Shown: piece by piece, positions 24,111 through 34,600 of the stretch
Position numbering within the stretch: position 1 is the first letter of the stretch
How the letters are laid out: each line of letters opens with the position of its first letter
DNA from: Arion vulgaris
Taxonomy: Eukaryota; Mollusca; Gastropoda; Stylommatophora; Arionidae
Assembly (NCBI GenBank): GCA_020796225.1
Contig: CM036756.1
Span: forward strand, 69,981,043-70,045,042
Direction: 5' to 3'
DNA: 64,000 nucleotides
Made by a program: the position numbers and the translations under genes
Notes under the pieces: generated by a model
The model's database searches: none
Seen by the model: only the letters and a program-made list of their open reading frames with translations
Told to the model about the DNA's origin: nothing

Positions 24111-26512
24111 TGAACACAAGCACAAAACGGGTTACAAGCCAACAGTGTGCGCACAACACTGGGTTAACAACCCGGTAACAGTGTGCTGACAACACAACAC
24201 TGGGTTAACAACCTGGTAACAGTGTGCTGACAAACACACTGGGTTAACAACCTGGTAACAGTGTGCTGACAACACAACACTGGGTTAACAACCTGGTAAC
24301 AGTGTGCTGACAACACAACACTGGGTTAACAACCTGGTAACAGAGTGCTGACAACACAACACTGGGTTAACAACCTGGTAACAGTGTGCTGACAACACAA
24401 CACTGGGTTAACAACCTGGTAACAGTGTGCTGACAACACTGGGTTAACAACCTGGTAACAGTGTGCTGACAACACAACACTGGGTTAACAACCTGGTAAC
24501 AGTGTGCTGACAACACAACACTGGGTTAACAACCTGGTAACAGTGTGCTGACAACACAACACTGGGTTAACAACCTGGTAACAGTGTGCTGACAACACAA
24601 CACTGGGTTAACAACCTGGTAACAGTGTGCTGACAACACAACACTGGGTTAACAACCTGGTAACAGTGTGCTGACAACACAACACTGGGTTAACAACCTG
24701 GTAACAGTGTGCTGACAACACAACACTGGGTTAACAACCTGGTAACAGTGTGCTGACAACACAACACTGGGTTAACAACCTGGTAACAGTGTGCTGACAA
24801 CACACACTGGGTTAACAACCTGGTAACAGTGTGCTGAACACACACTGGGTTAACAACCTGGTAACAGTGTGCTGACAACACAACACTGGGTTAACAACCT
24901 GGTAACAGTTTGCTGACAACACAACACTGGGTTAACAACCTGGTAACAGTGTGCTGACAACACAGTTAACAACTGAACTGTGCTGCACCTGTACAACCTG
25001 GTAACAGTGTGCTGACACACAACACTGGGTTAACAACCTGGTAACAGTGTGCTGACAACACAACACTGGGTTAAAACCTGGTAACAGTGTGCTGACAACA
25101 CAACACTGGGTTAACAACCTGGTAACAGTGTGCTGACAACACAACACTGGGTTAACAACCCGGTAACAGTGTGCTGACAACACAACACTGGGTTAACAAC
25201 CTGGTAACAGTGTGCTGACAACACAACACTGGGTTAACAACCTGGTAACAGTGTGCTGACAACACAACACTGGGTTAACAACCTGGTAACAGTGTGCTGA
25301 CAACACTGGGTTAACAACCTGGTAACAGTGTGCTGACAACACAACACTGGGTTAACAACCTGGTAACAGTGTGCTGACAACACTGGGTTAACAACCTGGT
25401 AACAGTGTGCTGACAACACACCACTGGGTTAACAACCTGGTAACAGTGTGCTGACAACACTGGGTTAACAACCTGGTAACAGTGTGCTGACAACACAACA
25501 CTGGGTTAACAACCTGGTAACAGTGTGCTGACAACACTGGGCTAACAACCTGGTAACAGTGTGCTGACAACACAACACTGGGTTAACAACCTGGTAACAG
25601 TGTGCTGACAACACTGGGTTAACAACCTGGTAACAGTGTGCTGCACATAACAACCTAAGTTGCACACTGGGTTAACAACCTGGTAACAGTGTGCTGACAA
25701 CACAACACTGGGTTAACAACCTGGTAACAGTGTGCTGACAACACAACACTGGGTTAACAACCTGGTAACAGTGTGCTGACAACACAACACTGGGTTAACA
25801 ACCTGGTAACAGTGTGCTGACAACACAACACTGGGTTAACAACCTGGTAACAGTGTGCTGACAACACAACACTGGGTTAACAACCTGGTAACAGTGTGCT
25901 GACAACACAACACTGGGTTAACAACCTGGTAACAGTGTGCTGACAACACAACACTGGGTTAACAACCTGATAACAGTGTGCTGACAACACTGGGTTAACA
26001 ACCTGGTAACAGTGTGCTGACAACACTGGGTTAACAACCTGGTAACAGTGTGCTGACAACACAACACTGGGTTAACAACCTGGTAACAGTGTGCTGACAA
26101 CACAACACTGGGTTAACAACCTGGTAACAGTGTGCTGACAACACAACACTGGGTTAACAACCTGGTAACAGTGTGCTGACAACACAACACTGGGTTAACA
26201 ACCTGGTAACAGTGTGCTGACAACACAACACTGGGTTAACAACCTGGTAACAGTGTGCTGACAACACAACACTGGGTTAACAACCTGGTAACAGTGTGCT
26301 GACAACACAACACTGGGTTAACAACCTGGTAACAGTGTGCTGACAACACAACACTGGGTTAACAACCTGGTAACAGTGTGCTGACAACACAACACTGGGT
26401 TAACAACCTGGTAACAGTGTGCTGACAACACAACACTGGGTTAACAACCTGGTAACAGTGTGCTGACAACACAACACTGGGTTAACAACCTGGTAACAGT
26501 GTGCTGACAAAA
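24110..26512 (+). repeat. 41/36-bp monomer block 4 with a 77-bp dimer
   Basis: 41-bp units. Between about 25260 and 25630, 41- and 36-bp units alternate, giving a 77-bp higher-order repeat. The block ends in GACAAAAGAAGAAG, which is unique to the array end. Confidence 0.9.
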
Positions 26513-26764
26513 GAAGAAGTACATGGTTACTTAAACAACAAAAAATCAGGTTCTTTGCGAACTATAGCATTTCAGCTTCTATTACTAGCTTTTAAAAATG
26601 TATGAGTATCCTACCCTCTGTATCTTGAAATGTTTCAGGTCCAGTCCCTGGCATGTAAAAGGTTGCCCACCTCATATACATTCGTCAAGAAACATTTCAA
26701 GTTAGGAAATATTGATAAACTACGGCTCTGTCATGTTACACAATTACCGCCCAGCAGTACACAA

Positions 26765-26935
26765 CACGACCCAAAACGACCTGGAGGAGAACGATAGAGC
26801 AAGAGCTGAAGGAAATGAATCATAGCTGGAACACAATACAGAGGAGGGCCATGAACAGGGAAGAATGGTGTACGTTTGTTGTGCCCTAAACGCCAAGGGC
26901 GTAACAGGCTAAAGAGAGAGAGAGAGAGAGAGTAC
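26765..26935 (+). pseudogene. LINE C-terminal relic with GA tail
   Basis: The plus frame reads RPKTTWRRTIEQELKEMNHS, then WNTIQRRAMNREEWCTFVVP and a stop. This is the GRPKTTWRR...ELK...DRxxWRxFV ending of RTE-like LINE ORFs. A GA dinucleotide run at about 26912-26931 follows as the 3' tail. Confidence 0.75.
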
Positions 26936-27164
26936 ACAACAACGAGCACTACTATTAAGAAGAAATGGTTTCAATGCCAAAAGTCGCACACGTAAACGGT
27001 GGAGCTCACAAATATCAGAGACGGTAGGAAACACAATATGCGAGGCACACTCGTGGGAACTTGCTAGAACTCTTTGCATAGTCTGAACGCTGAAATGCAC
27101 AACGGGAATAGTCAGGTTCAATTTCAATTTGGAATATCTTCATTGCACTCCGGACATGTTCATA

Positions 27165-27439
27165 GTAAAAAGTAAAGGAACCCTTTCATACCTCGTGGTA
27201 CATAGGGCAGTACAGTGTTAGGCCTGTATTGTTCATTGACCATCGGCACATGATGGGTGATGTGGTCAGCATCACGCCGGCCGCCTTACTTTCCCAGAGC
27301 ATGTCTGGTACCCAGTTAAAGCTGAGTCGACCTGAGAGCCGTAGCGGTCGGGAAAATTCAACTCCCACTGCGGGAGTTGAGCCCAGACCACCAGCCTTGA
27401 GAAGCGAGTTCACTAACAACTACGCTACCGCGGCTCTCG
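27165..27439 (-). mobile_element. tRNA-headed SINE, family D
   Basis: On the minus strand it starts CCGAGAGCCGCGGTAGCGTA, continues as a tRNA-like box A (TAGCGTAGTTGTTAGTGAAC) and box B (GGGCTCAACTCCC), and ends in an A-rich AAAGGAACCCTTT... tail region. Perfect 13-bp direct repeats GGACATGTTCATA flank it at 27152-27164 and 27440-27452. ORFs over it are chance. Confidence 0.85.
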
Positions 27440-27452
27440 GGACATGTTCATA

Positions 27453-27946
27453 AGTGCTCCGATCTCCTTTGCATTATCTCCAACAGCGTCCAGCGACTGG
27501 ACGTACCAGTTCGATTTTGATTGATGAGCCTACTAATATACCTGTTGTGCTGTTCCTTTCTTGCTACTCCAATATTCACCCCCTGCTCTTGCAATCTTGT
27601 AGTTCACATGGATTGGTTTAAATAAAAATCGTCTTTGCGGTTACACTATAAGGGCGTTCAAGATGTCAGCTCTATCCATAGAAATAATCAATATATAGAT
27701 AAACTACGGATGTTCAAATTCTTAACGTAACTTAGGATTATAAATATTAGGGTCGATAATTTTGATTTTCTCACTTTATCAGTTAGAAGTGATTATATCC
27801 CTTACAAAGTTCGTAATATATTGGCTTCCGTCGGAAGAAACTAACACACACAATTGTCAAGGGATATCCTTACGACAGGAAACAAACTGATACTTTTTTT
27901 AAAAGAAATGTAATCATTGGGACATCGTCATGATTATAGCAATTAG
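27453..27946. other. No feature recognised
   Basis: Mixed-composition DNA with no convincing ORF, repeat or RNA gene. Confidence 0.35.
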
Positions 27947-28109
27947 CAGGGGCGGCTCGCCATTAAGGGCCAGTGGGGCCCGGCCCACTAAAACCGAAAG
28001 GGGAATAACTTCCCGGAATAGACAAATAATAGTAAATACTCTAAAAACCATGATTTTTCCAAAATTTTTGTCTGGCCCCACAAAGAAAAATGATCACGAG
28101 CCGCCACTG
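27947..28109. mobile_element. hAT-type MITE, copy 1
   Basis: 163-bp element with terminal inverted repeats CAGGGGCGGCTCG and CGAGCCGCCACTG. The 8-bp target duplication GCAATTAG lies at 27939-27946 and 28110-28117. 8-bp duplications are typical of hAT transposases. No coding capacity. Confidence 0.9.
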
Positions 28110-28475
28110 GCAATTAGTATAACAAAGAGACGTGACACATTGATCAAAACCTTATTTCCTGTGTGATCTACTATGAACCTGCATTCCCGTAGTTCTAATG
28201 TATACATTCTCTTCCAAGAGTAATGATGAAGCTGGGAAAGTGTGTCTTGCTTATATCTATAAGAATTCATTATTCTTCTTTTAGTAGGGTACTAGCTGTA
28301 GTTACCATGTTGATCGTTCTTTCAACTTATGCTAGCTACGATATTCCATGCTTGAGTCTTTTGCCCTTAATAATATCAATGTTAGTTGTGCAGCGTTGTC
28401 TCTGTTCTACACTATCCTGCACGTATGCTTGGTTGGTGTAGTATCTTTACTGGAATGTAGTGACAGGAAGTCAAG
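28110..28475. other. Spacer between two MITEs, no gene seen
   Basis: A 72-codon hydrophobic ORF (28223-28441) has no recognisable motif and is probably chance. Confidence 0.3.
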
Positions 28476-28639
28476 CAGGGGCGGCTCGTCATTAAGTGCT
28501 AGTGGGGCCCGACCCCACCAAAAATCGAAAGGGGATAACTTCCCGGATTAGACAAATAATAGTAAATACTCCAAAACCATGATTTTTCCGAAAATATGTG
28601 TCTGGCCCCACCAAGAAAAGTTACCACGAGCCGCCACTG
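28476..28639. mobile_element. hAT-type MITE, copy 2
   Basis: 164-bp copy of the same family, with the same inverted ends. Flanking 8-mers AAGTCAAG (28468-28475) and AGGTCAAG (28640-28647) differ at one base, fitting an ageing target duplication. Confidence 0.88.
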
Positions 28640-28821
28640 AGGTCAAGCATATATCTCAACTTCACAATGAGAGATAGCTAGTGCAGCCGATGACTACATG
28701 TATGCCTTCAGCAGGAAAACGCTCATATTCTGATCGTATTATCGTGTGGATGTCAAGTTCGAAATCCATTACATTTATAACCAATTGATTAAACAAGAGG
28801 ACAAGAAGTCGCTGCTCAAGA

Positions 28822-31330
28822 TGTAGCTGGAAGTGTTCTAACAAGTAGGGGATAGCTAAAATTGTTCTTACATGTAGGGAGATACCTGAAAGTGTTCTAA
28901 CACGTAGGGGGATCACTAAAATTGTTCTTACATGTAGGGAGATACCTGAAAGTGTTCTTACATGTAGGGAGATACCTGAAAGTGTTCTAACATGTAGGGA
29001 GATACCTGAAAGTGTTCTAACACGTAGGGGGATCACTAAAATTGTTCTTACATGTAGGGAGATACCTGAAAGTGTTCTTACATGTAGGGAGATACCTGAA
29101 AGTGTTCTAACACGTAGGGGGATCACTAAAATTGTTCTTACATGTAGGGAGATACCTGAAAGTGTTCTAACACGTAGGGGGATCACTAAAATTGTTCTTA
29201 CATGTAGGGAGATACCTGAAAGTGTTCTTACATGTAGGGAGATACCTGAAAGTGTTCTAACATGTAGGGAGATACCTGAAAGTGTTCTAACACGTAGGGG
29301 ATCACTAAAATTGTTCTTACATGTAGGAGATACCTGAAAGTGTTCTAACACGTAGGGGATCACTAAAATTGTTCTTACACGTAGGAGATACCTGAAAGTG
29401 TTCTTACATGTAGGAGATACCTGAAAGTGTTCTAACATGTAGGAGATACCTGAAAGTGTTCTAACACGTAGGGGATCACTAAAATTGTTCTTACATGTAG
29501 GAGATACCTGAAAGTGTTCTAACACGTAGGGGATCACTAACATTGTTCTTACACGTAGGAGAATACCTGAAAGTGCTCTAACATGTAGGGAGATCACTAA
29601 AATTGCTCTAACATGTAGGGAGATACCTGAAAGTGTTCTAACACGTAGGGGGATCACTAAAATTGTTCTTACATGTAGGGAGATACCTGAAAGTGTTCTA
29701 ACACGTAGGGGGATCACTAAAATTGTTCTTACACGTAGGGAGATACCTGAAAGTGTTCTTACATGTAGGGAGATACCTGAAAGTGTTCTAACATGTAGGG
29801 AGATACCTGAAAGTGTTCTAACACGTAGGGGGATCACTAAAATTGTTCTTACATGTAGGGAGATACCTGAAAGTGTTCTAACACGTAGGGGGATCACTAA
29901 AATTGTTCTTACACGTAGGGAGATACCTGAAAGTGCTCTAACATGTAGGGAGATCACTAAAATTGCTCTAACATGTAGGGAGATACCTGAAAGTGTTCTA
30001 ACATGTAGGGAGATACCTGAAAGTGTTCTAACATGTAGGGAGATACCTGAAAGTGTTCTAACATGTAGGGAGATACCTGAAAGTGTTCTAACATGTAGGG
30101 AGATGGGGGATCACTAAAACTGTTCTAATGTGTATGGGGATAGTTAATAGTGTTCTAACACTTAAGGGGTAGTTAAACGTGTTCTAACCTAACACGTAGT
30201 GAACTATCTAAAAGTGTTTGAACACGTAGTGAACTATCTAAAAGTGTTTGAACACGTAGGGGACTAGCTGAAAGTTATTGAACACGTAGGAGGCTAGCTG
30301 AAAGTTATTGAGCACGTAGGAGGCTAGCTGAACGTAAGAGGCTAGCTAAATATGTTCAAACACGTAGGCGGCTAACTGAAAGTTATTGAAGACGTAAGAG
30401 GATAGCTAAATATGTTCAAACACGTAGGATGCTAGCTGGAAGTTATTGAGCACGTAGGAGCCTAGCTGAAAGTGATCTAACACGTAGGAGGCTAACTAAA
30501 TATGTTCAAACACGTAGGATGCTAGTTGGAAGTTATTGAGCACGTAGGAGCCTAGCTGAAAGTGATCTAACACGTAGGAGACTAGCTGAAAGTTATTAAA
30601 CACGTAGGAGGCTAACTAAAGGTTATTGAACACGTAAGAGGATAGCTAAATATGTTCAAACACGTAGGAGTCTAGCTAAAAGGTATTGAACACGTAGGAG
30701 GCTAACTAAATATGTTCAAACACGTAAGAGGCTAACTAAATATGTTCAAACACGTAGGAGGCTAACTAAATATGTTCAAACACGTAGGAGGCTAACTAAA
30801 TATGTTCAAACACGTAGGAGGCTAACTAAATATGTTCAAACACGTAGGAGGCTAACTAAATATGTTCAAACACGTAGGAGTCTAGCTAAAAGTTATTGAA
30901 CACGTAAGAGGCTAGCTAAATATGTTCAAACACGTAGGAGACTAGCTGAAAGTTATTGAACACGTAGGAGGCTAACTAAATATGTTTAAACACGTAAGAG
31001 GCTAACTAAATATGTTCAAACACGTAAGAGTCTATCTAAATATGTTCAAACACGTAGGAGACTAGCTGAAAGTTATTGAACACGTAGGAGGCTAACTAAA
31101 TATGTTCAAACACGTAAGAGGCTAACTAAATATGTTCAAACACGTAAGAGTCTATCTAAATATGTTCAAACACGTAGGAGACTAGCTGAAAGTTATTGAA
31201 CACGTAAGAGGCTAGCTAAATATGTTCAAACACGTAAGAGGCTAACTAAATATGTTCAAACACGTAAGAGTCTATCTAAATATGTTCAAACACGTAGGAG
31301 GTAGCTGAAAGTTATACAGTAAGGGCACAA
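28822..31330. repeat. 30-bp satellite, two subfamilies
   Basis: Left part (28822-30110): 30-bp units ACATGTAGGGAGATACCTGA plus AAGTGTTCTA alternate with ACACGTAGGGGGATCACTAA plus AATTGTTCTT, giving a 60-bp dimer pattern in places. Units of 28-29 bp occur at 29290-29570. Right part (30110-31330): diverged 30-bp units of the type CACGTAGGAGGCTAACTAAA plus TATGTTCAAA. A 431-codon minus-strand ORF over the left part is a periodicity artefact. Origin unknown. Confidence 0.9.
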
Positions 31331-31640
31331 GAAGTTCAAACGAATGAGCTAACTAACTATGTTCAAGTGCAGTAAGAGTCTATACTAAATATGTTTAATA
31401 GAGATTAGCTGAAAGTTATAAATGCATAATGAGGAGCTAGAGTATCTGTTGAAGTAGAGGTAACCATGATGTTCAAACCGAAGTCTATCATAATATTCGC
31501 AATCGTAGCATTGCTACGTAGTTCTAGCAAATGCAGACCTACTCCTAGTCTACTAATCTCATCGTTCATAGCATCTATATTACCTCAATGAGTTATCCTT
31601 ATTAACTTACTGTGATATTGAAGTCTATTATAACAAACCA
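31331..31640. other. Degenerate junction between two satellites
   Basis: Broken fragments of the 30-bp units fade out by about 31480 and broken 34-bp units begin at about 31620. The middle 140 bp are unrecognised. The texture (many small indels) could be decay or poor consensus. Confidence 0.45.
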
Positions 31641-34600
31641 ATATGTTATACTGTGCTTCTATACAAACCATTCATGTTGATACTGAGCTTTTACAACATT
31701 AGTGTCATAAACAAACCATTATGTTGTACTGTGCTTTTCATATAACAAACCATTATGTTGACGTTTCATTAAAAACCATTATGTTGTACTGTGCTTTTCA
31801 TATAACAAACCATTATGTTGTACTTCTTATATACAAACCATATTGACTGTCTTTTCTATATAACAAACCATTATGTTGTACTGTGCTTTTCATATAACAA
31901 ACCATTATGTTGTACTGTGCTTTTCATATAACAAACCATTATGTTGTACTGTGCTTTTCATATAACAAACCATTATGTTGTACTGTGCTTTCATATAACA
32001 AACCATTATGTTGTACTGTGCTTTTCATATAACAAACCATTATGTTGTAATCTATTAAAACTTGTTGTATTCTTTTCATATAACAAACCATTATGTTGTA
32101 CTGTGCTTTTCATATAACAAACCATTATGTTGTACTGTGCTTTTCATATAACAAACCATTATGTTGTACTGTGCTTTTCATATAACAAACCATTATGTTG
32201 TACTGTGCTTTTCATATAACAAACCATTATGTTGTACTGTGCTTTCATATAACAAACCATTATGTTGTACTGTGCTTTTCATATAACAAACCATTATGTT
32301 GTACTGTGCTTTTCATATAACAAACCATTATGTTGTACTGTGCTTTTCATATAACAAACCATTATGTTGTACTGTGCTTTTCATATAACAAACCATTATG
32401 TTGTACTGTGCTTTCATATAACAAACCATTATGTTGTACTGTGCTTTTCATATAACAAACCATTATGTTGTACTGTGCTTTTCATATAACAAACCATTAT
32501 GTTGTACTGTGCTTTTCATATAACAAACCATTATGTTGTACTGTGCTTTCATATAACAAACCATTATGTTGTACTGTGCTTTTCATATAACAAACCATTA
32601 TGTTGTACTGTGCTTTTCATATAACAAACCATTATGTTGTACTGTGCTTTTCATATAACAAACCATTATGTTGTACTGTGCTTTTCATATAACAAACCAT
32701 TATGTTGTACTGTGCTTTTCATATAACAAACCATTATGTTGTACTGTGCTTTTCATATAACAAACCATTATGTTGTACTGTGCTTTTCATATAACAAACC
32801 ATTATGTTGTACTGTGCTTTTCATATAACAAACCATTATGTTGTACTGTGCTTTTCATATAACAAACCATTATGTTGTACTGTGCTTTTCATATAACAAA
32901 CCATTATGTTGTACTGTGCTTTTCATATAACAAACCATTATGTTGTACTGTGCTTTTCATATAACAAACCATTATGTTGTACTGTGCTTTTCATATAACA
33001 AACCATTATGTTGTACTGTGCTTTTCATATAACAAACCATTATGTTGTACTGTGCTTTTCATATAACAAACCATTATGTTGTACTGTGCTTTTCATATAA
33101 CAAACCATTATGTTGTACTGTGCTTTTCATATAACAAACCATTATGTTGTACTGTGCTTTTCATATAACAAACCATTATGTTGTACTGTGCTTTTCATAT
33201 AACAAACCATTATGTTGTACTGTGCTTTTCATATAACAAACCATTATGTTGTACTGTGCTTTTCTTATAACAAACCATTATGTTGTACTGTGCTTTCATA
33301 TAACAAACCATTATGTTGTACTGTGCTTTTCATATAACAAACCATTATGTTGTACTGTGCTTTTCATATAACAAACCATTATGTTGTACTGTGCTTTTCA
33401 TATAACAAACCATTATGTTGTACTGTGCTTTTCATATAACAAACCATTATGTTGTACTGTGCTTTTCATATAACAAACCATTATGTTGTACTGTGCTTTT
33501 CATATAACAAACCATTATGTTGTACTGTGCTTTTCATATAACAAACCATTATGTTGTACTGTGCTTTTCATATAACAAACCATTATGTTGTACTGTGCTT
33601 TTCATATAACAAACCATTATGTTGTACTGTGCTTTTCATATAACAAACCATTATGTTGTACTGTGCTTTTCATATAACAAACCATTATGTTGTACTGTGC
33701 TTTTCATATAACAAACCATTATGTTGTACTGTGCTTTTCATATAACAAACCATTATGTTGTACTGTGCTTTTCATATAACAAACCATTATGTTGTACTGT
33801 GCTTTTCATATAACAAACCATTATGTTGTACTGTGCTTTCATATAACAAACCATTATGTTGTACTGTGCTTTTCATATAACAAACCATTATGTTGTACTG
33901 TGCTTTTCATATAACAAACCATTATGTTGTACTGTGCTTTTCATATAACAAACCATTATGTTGTAATGTGCTTTTCATATAACAAACCATTATGTTGTAC
34001 TGTGCTTTCATATAACAAACCATTATGTTGTACTGTGCTTTTCATATAACAAACCATTATGTTGTACTGTGCTTTTCATATAACAAACCATTATGTTGTA
34101 CTGTGCTTTTCATATAACAAACCATTATGTTGTACTGTGCTTTTCATATAACAAACCATTATGTTGTACTGTGCTTTTCATATAACAAACCATTATGTTG
34201 TACTGTGCTTTTCATATAACAAACCATTATGTTGTACTGTGCTTTCATATAACAAACCATTATGTTGTACTGTGCTTTTCATATAACAAACCATTATGTT
34301 GTACTGTGCTTTTCATATAACAAACCATTATGTTGTACTGTGCTTTTCATATAACAAACCATTATGTTGTACTGTGCTTTTCATATAACAAACCATTATG
34401 TTGTACTGTGCTTTTCATATAACAAACCATTATGTTGTACTGTGCTTTTCATATAACAAACCATTATGTTGTACTGTGCTTTTCATATAACAAACCATTA
34501 TGTTGTACTGTGCTTTTCATATAACAAACCATTATGTTGTACTGTGCTTTTCATATAACAAACCATTATGTTGTACTGTGCTTTTCATATAACAAACCAT

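Larger units (their letters stand above)
12905..26512 (+). repeat. Giant satellite (80-, 41- and 36-bp monomers) derived from a LINE 3' end
   Basis: About 13.5 kb of tandem repeat. The long monomer is 80 bp and contains GTCACCAGAGAAGCGCAAGA and CACAACACTGGGTTAACAAC, then CTGGTAACAGTGTGCTGACA. Short monomers of 41 and 36 bp lack the 39- or 44-bp middle part. Long-monomer blocks lie at about 13.1-15.6, 17.3-18.4, 19.65-21.55 and 23.04-24.1 kb; short-monomer blocks fill the rest. The long monomer aligns over its whole length with the 3' end of the LINE at 41085-41800 (about 67 of 80 positions by eye), and the array ends at 26512 with GACAAAAGAAGAAG, the same tail as that LINE. Left-edge units (12905-13130) are decayed. 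The many 60-116-codon minus-strand ORFs are periodicity artefacts. Confidence 0.9.

Noticed and set aside
13089..26103. Dozens of minus-strand ORFs reading MLSAHCYQVVNPVL
   Set aside because: One satellite monomer translated many times; the evolutionary coding strand (LINE C terminus) is the plus strand, where each unit has a stop.
12905..26512. CRISPR-like array
   Set aside because: Repeats are contiguous without unique spacers, and the context is eukaryotic.
28223..28441. Small hydrophobic protein of 72 codons
   Set aside because: AT-rich spacer between two MITEs; no signal, homology or codon bias visible.
28662..29957. 431-codon minus-strand ORF with ISLHVRTLSG repeats
   Set aside because: Artefact of the 30-bp period. 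The non-repeat end (ERFPAEGIHVVIGC) shows no motif I recognise.
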